Shown: positions 49,901 through 63,668, counted from the stretch's first letter. The stretch: DNA of 64,000 bases from Craterostigma plantagineum (GCA_027422505.1 JAPQWV010001425.1:24713-88712); one strand, 5' to 3'. Notes: a model not told the origin generated them from the sequence alone. Numbers and translations: made by a program.

Positions 49901-51314
49901 CTTGATTGCATTGCTCACCTGGAAATTGATGCATGAATAAATGATTTATGTATGTAAAGATAAGGAGTACAAGAAAAGGCAAAAGTTTGAGAACTTCAAG
50001 AGTGCATAATGGAAGCAAAGGTGAAGATTGAGGTAAGTCATTCAATATGTGAGCTAGGTGGAATTGATATTCCATCAAGGAATAGTTGGTCAAGCAAGTA
50101 CACTGAACTCAAAAAAAGACTAGCATCAACTGGATAGCGATTCAAAAAGAAATTGGCAAGTGCATACCAACATTTTGGTAAGATCTTCATTTTCATGACC
50201 GTATATTGCACATATATCCAACAGTTTTGGCAAGTCTAGCAACTTTCTTTCCTGCAAAATGGCTATTCAGAGAACTCGTTAACGAAAAACCAATCCAGCC
50301 TAATACAAGTACGATCTCTTACTCAAGCTCCGGAAAATCTTAACCAATTAAAAGTGCGCAGGACCGTTGTTGCTCAAAGTATCTCAACAGCCGGTTACCA
50401 ACATAACTTTCATCATGGTTTCAAAACATGCGCATGTACCATCCACATAATAGAATTAAGAAGAATGTTCTTCTCAATGGCCCTTCCGGTAATGGATAAA
50501 GAATGTTACCACGATAAACAAGATAAACAAACTCTGAGATCATTTACAGCTAGCTAGTGGAGTAGAATATTTTTGTAAGAATAACATAGTAGCCCACTAC
50601 ACAAAAGTGATGGGAAGAAAGATCACGCATGGATTAGCCAAATACCCGAAAGAAGGAAACAGAAAAGGAAAAGTAAAAAAGAAAAACAACACACCTGTGT
50701 GATCCTTCGCGCTCAAGGTATCAGCGGCCGTAGCACCAGGATCCCGGTTGGATGACCTGCACAGAAGATTTAATCCATTATACTAAATCAAACATGAAAC
50801 ATAACACTATGCACAAAATCGTTATGCAACTTACATGCGATACAAAACCATGAAGACGCGCCGGGACAGCTCAAACTCACCAACGACCACCCCAGCAACG
50901 ATTCCTCGGGTGCCACGATGGGGAAAATCGTACCACCTTTTCCGGAATTTGAGAAAGCTTTCGAGAAATGCAGCCAATGATTCATCACTAGCCACTGAGA
51001 GAAAGAGAAAATAGAAATCATCAAATCGTCATGAGACATCAGCAAGCAACAGTAAGATCACGAAAACGAAAAATCTAATAGCCACCTTCTCTCCAGAAAT
51101 CTTTAGGACGCAACTTGAGCAACCGAGACAACTCTTTGTTCAACAAATCAACCACATGCTGCGACTCAACGGTGTCTAAGGCCCCGTCCTTGGTGCCAAG
51201 ACCAGCCGCTACAGCCTCATCCTGGGGAAGGTAAATCACGAAATTCCCCGTCTGAGGTTGCCTACTTATCCTTTCATCTCTACCATTCTGAAAAGCGGCG
51301 CTTAAAGTTTGCAT
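46975..51314 (-). CDS. ASCC2-like CUE-domain protein
   Basis: Nine exons: 51086-51314, 50835-50994, 50695-50756, 50168-50262, 49805-49918, 49341-49406, 49167-49263, 48558-48998, 46975-48216; about 835 residues. It resembles plant homologues of activating signal cointegrator 1 complex subunit 2 (CUE protein; ribosome quality control and alkylation repair in animals). Evidence: YLPQDEAVAAGLG, VDLLNKELSRLLKL, WYDFPHRGTRGIVAG and VMDFINDAVQSMD. The ubiquitin-binding CUE segment is SKISQIRELFPEYGRGF...QRILEG (about residues 500-550), and an Arg/Gly-rich tail follows IHGLGRGGNIPLG. Exons 1-8 are perfectly in phase. The last exon carries four single-base breaks: A-run near 47876 (-1), G-run near 47545 (+1), A-run near 47502 (-1) and about 47154 (-1). 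Coding sense resumes after each one. Confidence 0.85.
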
Positions 51315-52116
51315 CGCTTTTTTTTTTTTCCTCCCCCAGCGTCAGTTCGAATCTGATCGTTTTCAGATGAAAATTAAAACAATTTCAGTTCGACAAAACA
51401 TACACTTCAAAACCTAATCCAATCAACGATTGTATTTGAAGAAACAGTCGATAACTACAAACTAGCGTGGACGAGCCTGATCGTTCGAAACGGCAACGCC
51501 GATTTGTTTTCTTTAGGTCACACTTCACAGCTCACAGTTTCAAGGCAATTCCAACGAGCCTTTGGATCTCTCTACTTCAGCTTTGGGCTGTCTGCTAATT
51601 GCAATTTGGAATGGATTTCCAACTTTATTTTGATGGACAATTTTGGTCTAGACTCTAGAAATACTAAATGACGACACTACCCTTGAGCTATTGAAAAGAG
51701 TTTTGATTGATGATGATAGAATAGTAATTTCAAGACTAATACAATTGGACACAAATATTTATGTGGATTATTTTGAGGTGAATACGTAACGACGATGATT
51801 TTTAGTCATTCATTTCATGTAAAAAACACTTATCCCTTATTTTTTGCTAATTATCTTTTGGACCGAAAAATAATCATCATGATGTAAAATATACAGTGTG
51901 ATAAATAAAATCTCCACACAATCAACCAACGTAATAAACTTTAATAATCCCAATCTATATAGCAAAACAGCAACACAAACACTCACCCAACAAAGAACTG
52001 TATGTAAACACACGAATCAAACATCGACAGCCACAATTTAAGAAACTCCACAAATAAGATCAAATTTCGAAAGAAAAAAAAAAAAAATCATTTTAAAAAC
52101 CAAACTTCCATGAAAA
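51315..52116. other. intergenic between ASCC2-like and IQD genes
   Basis: ASCC2-like 5' leader to about 51600 and IQD 3' flank; AT-rich, nothing else seen. Confidence 0.55.
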
Positions 52117-53828
52117 TCAGCCAGCCACTGCATTCACATCGCTCGCTTCGATCTTAGGTGGAGGCATAGAGTGCCTCCTAGCCCTAGCCGGCGAAGGCGG
52201 GTAGGAAAGCCTCTTCTTAGCCACCGCGCTCGACGAGCCCTTCACCGAGCCATCACCGTTCTGCCCCGCCCAATGGGCTCGGCGGCTTAGACTTAGCCTT
52301 AGCCGATCGAGTCGGAGTCATATAGCTAGGGACCGAAGGCGAGCTAGCCAGGCTCTCATCGTCCCTAGTCGAACCACCACCTGCTATGCTATGCCTCCTA
52401 TTGCTTCTCTCAGACTGTACGCTGACCAAGCTCCTCAGGTCGTCTTCTTCATGGCTAGCCACGCTGAGCCCTTTTCTAGGGCTCGGCGGCTTAACCCTAC
52501 GAGCCTTAGAAGGTTGGCTCGTAGGCGAAGAGGGTTGTTGGCTATCTCGGAGTTGAGTTGGTGGCGGGCGAAAGACTTTGTGATTTCTCCAACGTTGTTG
52601 GGATCTTTTTCTGGCGTAGTTTGATTCTCAAATGGACGATTATTGGACATCCATCGTTCTAACCAGCTCCATCCCCATTGAGGGTTGGTGGGGTCCGTGA
52701 AGAGGAGGTTTTGGGATTTTGTCGATTTCTTCCACGTTTGCTGTTTTTCGAGCAGTCGAGGTTGTGTGTGAATGGATGTGTGATAAAAATCTTTAGAAGG
52801 ACTGAGAGATTTTACCTGGTGAGTGTACGAATAGGCGAGCGCTCTCTCTCGCCTCATGGCAGCGTCGTACTTGTGCATGAGCTTGGCCTCGACTTGCTCC
52901 TTCGACTTTGCGCTGTCGTCCCATTCCTCTCCCATCTATTTATCAACGATGTCGAGTTATGATCGAAGTGACTTTGAGTCATGGAAAGATAAAAAAAACG
53001 AGTCATCATAGAGTGAACTCACCCTCAAGCTCTCCATTTCTTTGGCGCGTTTCTGAAGGAGCTGTCTCTGAAGGGCGTGATTCTCTTCTAACATCCTTAG
53101 CCTCCTCGTCTGAATCTGAGACTGCACGCGGGAAAGCGTCTGCATGCATTTTAGCGTGTTTGAGGTCTGACGCTTCGCAGTGGGCCCATCGACGAGCGTC
53201 TTGAGCCTCACGAGGCCTCTGAGGGCACGCAATGCCCTCCTCGCCTTACAAACCGACAGCAAAGGCATCAGCAAAGAAACTTCTATTCTAAATAGACAAG
53301 TGCCAAGAAAAGTGCCTTAATAAGGGACAAACCAAGTGGCCTCGAAATGCTGTCTGAATTTTGATTGCAGCCACTTCCTCCTTAGGTTTTCCGGCGAAGT
53401 GGATCGGCCTGACCGCCTCGCTGGCAGCCGCCGCGGTGGCGGCGGCGGCGGCGGTGGTGGCTGAAGCTTGTTTTGTGGGCTCAGCTTCAATCTCAGTGAG
53501 TGTGATCTTAGGATGGTTTTCCACCGAAGGTGTTGGGAGAGGATTAGGGTTCGAATTCCCTGGTGCTCCGATGTGAGTCCCTTGGGCTGGTGAATCGGAA
53601 GCTGATGGATCTCTTTTTCGAATAACTTCTTCTGAGATTTACTCTCCTTCTACGCAGATTAAGACAAGAAAATGAAGTATTAATTGAGCGTCACAAACGG
53701 TTCGTTACTGAGTATTTAGAAGATAAACGGCATTTAAAGGCAGACACAAAGCACGACCCTCTTCTTGCCTTGGAGCCTGGGCTGAAAGCTTTCTTCACCG
53801 AAGAGAACCAACTTCCTTTTCGACCCAT
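52117..53828 (-). CDS. IQ67-domain (IQD) calmodulin-binding protein
   Basis: Exons 53769-53828, 53333-53649, 53023-53244, 52816-52935, 52117-52740; about 447 residues. IQD proteins bind calmodulin and microtubules. The start MGRKGSWFSSVKKAFSP is family-typical. The IQ67 core EEVAAIKIQTAFRGHLARRA...LRGLVRLKTLVDG (about residues 115-150) has the IQxxxRG motif, split by an intron at the usual IQD position. A DUF4005-like tail contains DDESLASSPSVPSYMTPT and ends LSYPPSPARARRHSMPP. Intron 1 uses a GC donor (AAG/GCAAGA). Three single-base breaks occur: A5 run at 53614-53618 (-1), about 52543-52568 (-1) and C4 run 52264-52267 (+1). With them the literal frame is broken; domain content argues for a real gene. 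Confidence 0.86.
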
Positions 53829-55666
53829 CGTTTTGTCGTTATTTCCTCGATTTTTTTCCTTCAACTGAATACCGAATCAGACGAGAACAGACAAAGGGAA
53901 TGACTTATCTAATCTTTGAGATCAAATCTTTACCAAATCAGCATACCGACATTGTGCATCATATGTAATCTGTAAACACAGTCGAGATCATAACAACAAT
54001 AACTAACGTTTTTCCCAAGAGCTTCAGCAGATCAAAAGAGATTACTCGTATTCCTCGTTTCTTCAGCAACAATTCGTCAGCGATCACAGTGGTCTACGAG
54101 TCAAACGCGTGATGTCAATAAAGTCAGAGCTAGACGACTACCTAAGAGTGAGATCTACATAAGACATCACAATCTCACAGAAAAGGTAACATTGACCTCA
54201 TTTTACGTAGAAATCGAATCAGAAACGTTACCTGCGAGAGAAAACTGCCAGATCTCACGAAGGATCCATTCAAGACTTGGTCAAACAACGGCGAAATCCA
54301 ACAAAAAAAAGATCGTAAATTTAGGTTTCTAGCTAATGCATCTGAAGGCCAATTTGGCAAAATCTGCTGATATTTGAGAGTTAAAGAGGGATTTTTCGCG
54401 TTGGAGCAGAAAACCAGATCTTGAGGCAATGAAGAAATTCAACCAAGTAATATGATTAGTCACAGCTTCAATCTCACAGCTGGGTTTAGCTAACGTGGGT
54501 CCCACTCTCTTTTATCACATTTTAGATTAGTGCCATATTTCTGATTATATTACGATTATAGAATATGTATGCATGGAGGGTATATAATTAAGTCGGATTT
54601 GCACATTCTTAGTAAAAGACTCCGCCAACGCCTTCTTTATTCTCAGGCTTTATTTAACAAAAAGAGATGTCATATCCTTTTCCGTGATTTTAATCTTAAT
54701 TAGTATTTTCTGTGATTTCTTTTCAATACATATATAATTGTCCGAATTACGCATGGATGGTGCATCTCGTCTTGTTATACATTATATTGCAAGAGAGCAG
54801 AGTTAATTTCTCTCTATCTGGTTTTCTTAACTGGAGAACTTTTGAAAACACATTCTTAATATTGAACCCAAAAGTTCAAAACAAGTAAATATATAATAAA
54901 ATTTTGTTTGGAGTGTTAATTTCTTCATTAAAAATGCAACGGTTCGTAATTTAATGAACGGGCATCTTTCCGCACGTTACAATCAGTACACGTAGTATAA
55001 ATGATATAGCACCTAGATAAAAAAATTAAATAAAGCGAAGTCACATAAGCCTAGCAGAAATCATATGTGTGATACAAAGGGTTAAAGAAAAAGATAAAGA
55101 TGGACGAGCATCTTTTTGCAGTAACACTTTTTAATTCTCATTATGGAATCCGAAGAAATGCTATAGGCAATAATAATATGCATACAATCAATGGCCTATA
55201 GGGGTTGTAATAAGTGAATCCACATTATTCATCTTAAAATGGAAACTCAATCATTCTCATTTACTACTATGCTATACTATATTCTATTTTATTATTTAGG
55301 ATGAGTAAGCCTAAAATGCTACCCGACCAACTAACATGAAGCCGTTGCTATCCCTAAAAATCAAGAGAGTTGGTAAATACAACCAACCAACAGCACCGAC
55401 GGTTGTTAATGTTAACGACTTCATATCAATCACTTATCGATAGGAAACACCTTTTGCATTGAATTAGAGAAGGAAAATAAATACAAGTTAGCGACAAATG
55501 ACGCTCAATTTATATCAAACACGTCCGTTCAACGAAAAAAAAAAATGGCACCTGCAAGAAATGAATTAAGGGTCCATCAACTCAACATTATGAAGATAAT
55601 AATATGAATACAGAAAGCACCATTGGGAAGATTTACTGCTGCTTGTTACCTTATCGGGTTTTCGTT
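53829..55666. other. IQD 5' leader and intergenic to kinesin
   Basis: A CT-rich non-coding exon ends at a donor near 54231 (CTCTCGCAG/GTAACG), so the IQD 5' UTR probably contains an intron of about 380 bp. 54480-55660 is AT-rich with no supported feature. Confidence 0.5.
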
Positions 55667-58600
55667 TCATGTAAATGCAAAAATCCTATCCGCAATCTGT
55701 GATCGGCACATCGGGCATTCCGTGCATGCAAGCGAACACGATTTACACACTGCTCTGCGCATTGACATTATTAAAAACATCAATTACCCGAAGAAATAAG
55801 CAAACACACACACACGCTAACGTTTATAACTTACAGCAAAAATGGCGACAAGGAAGAAGCATTGCTGATGTAGGCAGCTCGAAACATATTTTACACGTAC
55901 GAGAGTTTGCATCGCCACCATTGCTTGCGTACTTGAGTTCTTTATCCTTCATCTCTTGCATGCGAGCCTAAAAATAAAAATAAATAAATAAATGCATTGA
56001 GACTTAGTAAACAAACAAGAAACAGCGATAAAATAATCGCGAACTTACTTTTAGGCGCATGACGAGGGATTCTTCCTTGTTTAGAGTAGAAGCTGGTTGA
56101 TGAGTTGATTCATTGCAGAATTCAACGGCGCTGCTATCATCCTTCTTCAAGTCAACGCCATTGTTTTTTGGTTGACTTATTTGCTGTTGTTCCGAAATGT
56201 CCTCGTTAGATCTGCCATTGGATTTCAAAACTGCCGCCTCTTTTTTAAGACGGGCAACGAGGACCCACATGTTGGCAAGGTCTTTCTCCAATGATGCCTC
56301 TCGTTTCTTCGCCTCTTCGAACTTTTTTCTGTATTCGTCTTCCAAAATATCCTTCTCAACCAATGCAGCTTCGAGAGAAGCCTCCCTCTGCTTCCTCGCT
56401 TGTAATTCCATTTTGAGATCTTCGGGATCTAAATCCCACGAGTCGAAGTCATCGCATGTTCTTAAAGAAGAGAGGCGATTTCTACCTCTGATTGTCCTCT
56501 GAGCATCATTGTGCTTTCGATTGCCAGCAGAGGGATTGTTGGCAGTTAGAGAGTTACGTTCACGAGTTGCTTGTAATTCTTTCTCCAACTTGGCGTTCTG
56601 AAGCGAGAGCTTCGTGACTTCACTGGCTAAGTTCTTTAGTTCCGCAGCAGCAGCAGATGCAAGCTCTTTGGCATATGAGGCTTCCTCGGATAGTTTCTGA
56701 TTCTGTACGTGCAATCCGCTGTTCTCCTCAAGGATTTGAATGCGTTCGGTTTTCAGGTTCTCATTCTCGATTTCCTGCTCAAAAGAGGAGCACCTTTTAA
56801 GGCCAAGGTCAACTAAAAAGTAAACATGGGGATGACTTGACGAAATATGATTTTGCATAAGTAAGATATTAGGCTAAGGATTTACCAACGACTGCATTTT
56901 CATTTTTAATTCCCTAGTCTTTTCATCCAGTGCACACTGTTCAGAAGACGGTGACATCTCAACTCCATTTACAGAAGCCAGTTGCTTCTCAAGGCTGCTT
57001 ACTTTTTCTTCAAGATCTTTATTTTCAGCACACTGTCATATAAAGAGAGTAGTAGTACAGAAAGGATCAGTAATCCAAAGTCCCTATAGAATGTGAGGGA
57101 ACAAAGAAAACTCAGACAACAAATAAATACTTCAATTAGAAAAGGCAATGGGCAACCTTGTTTTGCAGCTGGTCTTGCAGCACACTATTGTCAGCTTTTT
57201 TTATCTGCGTTGAGGATTATATGATAGCTTTTCTTTTTGAATAATGAATAATGGCACAGATTTATTTATTAATAATAGAAATTAAAGTACTCAAGAATAC
57301 AGAAAATTAGATGCAAAGAGAGACCTCTAGCTCAAAAGCCGTCTCACTACATTGAGCCTTCAAATTCATGATCGTCTGCTAGAACTTAGAAGACAAAGAT
57401 TAGCTTCAATTATGTAGGAAAAAGGAGAATTACTGACACTCGTAAGTAAGTGAGGTGACCTGCTGCATTTCAATGATAGATGCATTTGCAACAGAAGCTT
57501 CAGTGCTCTCCGCTATCCGCCGTTCAAGATCTATCATTTGTTTTCTCTTTTCCTGGATTTCACGCTCCAAGTCCTCAATCTGAGAAGTGAGAAGAATTTC
57601 GTCAAATCACGGTATAAAGCTGACAATGTATTGCTCTAACAAGAAAGAAAGGTTCTAATGCCAAATGAAGAAAGCTCCTGAATACCTGTGTCCTTGAGCT
57701 GTCGGGATTATCCACAGACTGGCCGACCAGACGCTTTAATGTGCTGGTGCCCAATGCAATCTCACCAGCAAGCATCTTCACTTGCTCAACAAGTAAGTCC
57801 GTGTGATCAGACATTGTAATGTCATCCTATGGTTGGTAAACACCGCAGAAAGATATAAGCCAAATTAAAGAATGACGATATGAATAGCAACAAAGAAAAT
57901 CAACAAATTGAAAAAGCAACCAAAGTTAAATTGTGAAAATTCATAGCAATCAAGCAAAAACAACCAATGACAGAAAATATGTGTCAATGAATTTATTTCT
58001 AATAAGACGTGAACTAAAATTATGAATATAAAAGGAAAAGGAGCTGGCACATACTATAGGCAGTTTTTGCGTGCAGGAAGAACCACTAATAAGTTCACCA
58101 TCTTGTGATAAATCATCATTCCAGTTGCCTGATGATCTTCTATGTATGCCATCATAACCATCCGACGCAATATCTAATGCAGAGGATGCTAAATTTTTCA
58201 TATTCTCGTTTTCCATGTTCTGCCAGAGTGAAACAGGAAGCTCATAAACTTAAAAAATGCAACTGTTCTCTTCGAAATGCAGTAAACAAAATGCAAAAGG
58301 GATCTACCTGTACCATATTTAAAATGAAGTTGATACTCACTCACCGAAACAGAGAACAAATGTTTATAGCTTCTGAAACTCAAATCAACAATAAAGTAAC
58401 AATATTAATACAATACACTTACGTCATCCTCTGAAGCAGATTGGTTATTTTTCTGAGAAGGCATAAGACCGGGCATGCTATTTTTTGAGGACACAAGTAT
58501 CAACTTTGTTAGTCTTTGGATTCTGCTCATCAGAGCCGCCTTAGCTTCTTCTTCCTCCTCCAATCTTGATTGCATTTTGACCTGTCCTTCCTCCAGCTGA

Positions 58601-61600
58601 AACAAGCACCAAGGCAGCAATAAGCCAAGGTGTTATTTAAAAGCCTAAAAAATATGGAGACAAATACTACAAACAGTAGGTTGTAAGTTAACGGAGTTTA
58701 CAGCATGCTCCAGCACTTTGAAAGTATCTAAATCCCATCTATATAAGTAAACAACATAAGTGGAGGATACCTGCTGTCTTAACACCATAATTTCCTCATG
58801 GTTGACCCCAGCAAGCATTCCCCTCTTGAGTTGATTAAGTTCCTCTTTAAGACAGGAAATCTCGCGCTGGTACTTCTTAATCAATGACTTTTCATCAATT
58901 ATCTGAAACAGTAACGTACAAGACAATTAATACTCTCCACGAAAAACACAAGTGATCCGACTGACATTTGGAATTGCAGTGCAACCAAACTTACTTTGTT
59001 ACACGAGGCATGTATTTCAACGCGTTTGGCTCTGCTTGCAAATTTTAAGGTATTATGAGTTTCCTCAAAGTTACTTGATGCTGGAGTAACTGTGCATATA
59101 AGCTGCAGGAAAAATGCGAAATATGTGGATACTTCAAAGGAATTTCAATAAGTAAAAAAAAATAGACGGTTGAGGCGCGTAGCAATAACTGCATGAAAAA
59201 TGTCATATAAATGTTGTACGTTGTAACGAGGTACATAACACGATCGACAGATCCAACATGCACTCAAGATTAAACTAAAAAGATAAACTACACTTCAGAC
59301 TATTGAAAAAGTTTAAGGTGTAGTTTAAATTTATGCATAGTGGATAATTAGGTGCCAAGCAAAGAAACAACTGAGTGAAACAAATCGAAGAAACGAAGAT
59401 AAAATAGATGACATAAACTATAGTACTATAAACTATTGAAAAGGTTAAGGTAATTTACAAATATGTACATACAAAAATAAATGACCACAACATAAATTCT
59501 TCCAGTACTCACAGAAACATGACCATGCCCACTAAGTGAAGACTGCAGAAGCCGGGTGAGTTTAGAATCCCGATAAGGAACATGTGATGCCCTCCCTTCA
59601 CTAAGTTTTCCAATGACCTACACATAATTGAAAAAAAAAACAATAGACCAGATGAAAATCACTACGAGCCACAAGGAGAAATTACAATAGAATATTTCAC
59701 AACATTGAGTATGATGCCGATGCTCATTTGTAACCAAACTTGCTGATCTGTTAAGTCAGAGATGCTTATCTAATATCTCCAACCTAACTTCTGGTCTATT
59801 TGATCTAGGTAACACAATATTTTGGGCGAAAAGGGTTGTACCTTAGTAAGAATCCTTGAAATGTCTAGGATAAGATATCCGGAAAAAAAAAAAAGACGAG
59901 GATTGATTCAAAGGGACCAGAAAGATGTCATACTCACAGTTCCCAGAGTTAGAAGACTTTTATTGATGTATGATCCTTCCTTTCTCCTTAACCCAATCGT
60001 TTCAGTTTTTGAGCTTTCCGATCCCGCCAAATCAATTAAATTCTACATATAAGAGGCAAAAAAGGAGAACCCCTATGACTGACTGAAATAAAAGTACCCA
60101 ATAAATTCCTTAGGATATAAGCACACACGTACCAACTGTGAGAATATAACCCCATCATAATCATCTCCATGGGCACTGCTTTCTATCATCTGCAAGAAGC
60201 AAGGCAGATTGGAGGATTGACAATTTTAGTTGCAGGGACAGGCCAACGGTTAGGAACAGAATGAACAAAAGAAAGGATATGTAAGTTACTAAACAACAGA
60301 AAGCATGTCTGCTTGGTAAAGGAATACCAAAGGGCTCAGACAATGGACGTGACATTGGAACTCACAAATGTGATAGTGCCATTACAGGAAGTGTGAGGTA
60401 AATGACCAAGTAGAACTCACCAATGTAAACATTGTATGACTGCGGCTGCTAAATAAGTTAAAATTATTTGATCCAACGTGACGATGCTCTGTCATTGCAT
60501 CAAACCATGTCAGAAGAAACACTATAACCATATCCATTAATACGTAACATAAAATTTCTAAAACACAAAATAACAAAATCACGGATACATACCTTCCCCA
60601 GCAGCAATAAATGAAAGGGCATGTCCAGGGGACAAAACTACTTCTTCCTTGATACCCTCAACATATGTTCCCTATGAAATATAGCAAATTTGAACAGAAC
60701 AACCAGAAGCTGTAACATACTTCTGAAAAAAAATAAACTAACATAAAATAAACCTCTACACAGCTCTAGGAAACAGCAATGAAGTTTAACGGAAATGTGG
60801 AGTTGAAATGACTCAAAAATAACTAAAGACCTGTGCATCTTCTCTGATGCGCAAATTCTGTCCAGTTGGATCAAGCAAGTCATTTAAAACCTGGTGAAGA
60901 GGTTAGAAAGGCTAAGTGTTTGAGCTCCAGACACTAAAGTTTAAATAGGAATATGGGAGCAGCATCATCAGAAGAGATCATCATGGAGAAATTAAGAATA
61001 AATAAGATTTGAGACAAACCTCATTATAGATTTCAAGATATGAGACGCGGAGTAAGAATTCACGGCCTGGAGTCTAGAGAAAAATTAACTTCAGTCAATT
61101 ATGCATCAGCTTTAACTCATTCACTAGATGAAATATAAAATAGAAAAAGGAAATATCATTGAAACCAAGTGCAAGAATACGACCAAATTGAATGCAAGCA
61201 TACTTACATCTTGGATAATGCTGAAAACATCCTTGATTGCTAAAGGGATGATGCCAGGAGAAATATGATTACCCTAATAACGATTTCAATAACAGAGACA
61301 CTTGTTATTTAAGAACACACATTGAGCCCATTCTGCTCTTCTGAATCCAGATTGCAATGACCAATAAACCATTCTGGAAATGCTCATGCGCTATGATGTG
61401 ATCAGGAGTTTATCAATCATTGGAAAGCGGAGTTTTCAATTTTAGATGTTAAATCTTCAGACCATACTCAAAGGCAGATTGTCATTATGTAATTCACAAA
61501 AATAATCAGGATGCCTAAAGTATTTATTAAAAGGTATGAAAAACAAAGTAAACCATTTGTATGGAAACCGGACAGAGAATTCTATGGTTAAGTGTTTCTA

Positions 61601-62722
61601 CGCCATTTATCTTCCCAACTAATAATAGATGTAAAAATTATGTCAAACGAATGAAATAACTCACATGCATAGTGTGTGTTTTTCCACTACTGGTGACCCC
61701 ATAAGCAAAAACCGTACCTGCAAGTCAAAAAAAAATTTCACGTCGACATCTTGCTTGTAGTGTAGGGAAAACAAAATATCTAATTTACCACCGGACGTCA
61801 CAATAACATTCAGGCATGCATCAAGCTCAAATAATCAAACTTGCAATTAAAGCTACATAATACCCTGTAACATACCATTAATTCCCTCCATAGCAGCCCT
61901 AATTACAGGTCGAGCAGCCACTTCATACACCTCCATAGTAGTGGTATCTGGCCCAAAACTTTGTCTGTCGTAGGAATAGAATACCATAGAAACAATACAT
62001 GATTAACAAAATTTAAAAAACTAAAAACATATAATTTCCATAGATGCAAGATCAAACAATGCACCCAATGCAGAACTTAAAATTGACGATGAATGCTTGC
62101 TCCTTTTCAATTTACTTAAGAATAAGTGCAACAACCCCCTCAATTGAAATCCAATCAAAATACAACTCGACTTACCAAATGCATAGGCATTCATCGGATT
62201 ATACTCATTCCTCACGATGTTATCTCCATCTGGATGCCACGCAACCTCGTCTCCTCTCTGCTGCTCTGCTTCACTGCAACCACGATGAAAGCGCACACAC
62301 AATTATGTCACTTCTCAGAAACTAAAATCCAACTTCAATCATCAACACAAACTCTCGACCGAAAAAAAAAATCCAGATCTGAAAAGTCAATGAGTCAAAC
62401 TACTCGCCTCAGCGGCCTAAACCTAATCGTGACCCGATATGCTGTCACCCGATCGAGACTCAGCCTCCATTGGCTCCGTTATCATCTGCTCCTCCATCGA
62501 CGGATAGCTCATCGGGTTTTGACTTTGCCCGTATTCGCCGGCCACGCACCGGTCCGCTGTCACCGATCGAGAGCCGTAAAATGCCGAAGTCGCTGAGGAC
62601 GAGCTGGAGCGAGGCATCAATCGAGCGCTCATGAACGAGGACGTCGACGACGCCGACGAGTGCGGACTCGTAGGTCTTTGGCTGAACGGCGAACTACTCC
62701 TACCCCTCGACGACGACGCCAT
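55667..62722 (-). CDS. kinesin-7 (CENP-E-like) with C-terminal RING domain
   Basis: 24 exons from 62408-62722 to 55667-55749, about 1,059 residues. The start is set at [12 protein letters not shown] (62722) rather than the Met 12 nt upstream, as in Arabidopsis KIN-7D-type proteins. Motor domain about residues 98-430: [10 protein letters not shown]-loop GVTSSGKT (exon 61665-61717), switch [10 protein letters not shown], switch [25 protein letters not shown]. Then come neck/coiled coils ([20 protein letters not shown] and the 726-nt exon 56049-56774, [20 protein letters not shown]). The C-terminal RING is [20 protein letters not shown]...[11 protein letters not shown] (55749-55967). Intron 1 has a GC donor (GAG/GCGAGT). 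Single-base breaks: extra C at 62433-62435 (+1) and short A-run 61955-61958 (-1). All other junctions are in phase. Confidence 0.93.
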
Positions 62723-63298
62723 TTCTCTCTCCAAGTCAATCCAACTCAGGTCACTCAGATCGAGCGAAACCTCCTTCGGAAGGAAACAAACGAAGTACCC
62801 AACATTGTGTCAGATATCACGTGGCGAGTAAGGATAAAGCGATGAGGTGATTATTTGAATTTTTATTTTTTCCTCGCTGGTTTGTGAAAGAGAAGCTTCA
62901 GTAGAGAACAGTGTCTTAGCTCGCAGCGAAACACACACACACACTCACGTGGGGTGTGTGTGAGAGAGATGGAGAGAGAGTTGCAGAGAGAAGAAAGAGT
63001 AGAGAGAGGGACAGACATATGAGTGAGAACGACGGAAAGGGCATTTGTTTTGTCTAGTTTATTATTTGTTGTGGTTTTTGAATTTGAATTTTATTTCCAA
63101 AAAAAGAAAAATCCCAGCTGGAATGTTGTTGTCTGCGAAGACTTTCAAATAACGTGAGCCAGTTGTTGCCAAGGCTATTTTCGTCGTGCCAGAGCTTAAT
63201 ACCACTGATAAAGTGATAAAACCCACCACGTTACGTAGACTTGGGAATTTCGAAATTTGCTATTTCCAAACCTAGAAAGTTTCAAAAAAGTTACGCTT
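62723..63298. other. kinesin 5' leader and intergenic to tRNA
   Basis: Kinesin 5' UTR with CA/GT and GA-rich tracts (62932-63010), then spacer. No ORF supported. Confidence 0.55.
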
Positions 63299-63369
63299 GG
63301 GGTGTTCCGAGAATCGAACTCGGGACCTCTCGCCCCGAAGCGAGAATCATACCACTAGACCAAACACCC
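63299..63369 (-). tRNA. tRNA-Pro (CGG), anticodon loop one base short
   Basis: On the minus strand: acceptor stem GGGTGTT/AACACCC, D arm TGGTCTAGTGGTA, T arm CCGAG-TTCGAAT-CTCGG. The anticodon arm is CTCGC-TTCGGG-GCGAG with anticodon CGG. The normal plant tRNA-Pro anticodon loop has seven bases (TTCGGGT); here the last is absent, giving 71 instead of 72 nt. The internal A and B box sequences are intact. The missing base may be a sequence error. Confidence 0.9.
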
Positions 63370-63668
63370 TTGTTCTTATTTTGTTGAGTTAAATAACTTA
63401 GTTAATCTTTATTCTAGTATTAGGATCATCGTTATTATTAGCCAGGATCATCGTTTTTCACACACATAATTGACAAATGAAATCGACCTATGTACATAGA
63501 ACGACTTTACCGCATGACAAACGGTACAACTGAAAACTGGAAATCCAAAACTATTGGAAGCATCTCACTCTATAGCTTTGTATCTCCTTATTTCATTACA
63601 CATAATCGCTTCAAAAACAACGAGAAATCAGAAAAGGAGACTATATATAAAATATATCAAGTTAGTAG
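63370..63668. other. spacer between tRNA and GGPPS-like 3' end
   Basis: Includes the 3' UTR of the GGPPS-like gene; nothing else recognised. Confidence 0.5.

Noticed and set aside
54175..54429. 84-codon minus-strand ORF
   Set aside because: Lies in the probable IQD 5' UTR exon and intron; no domain.
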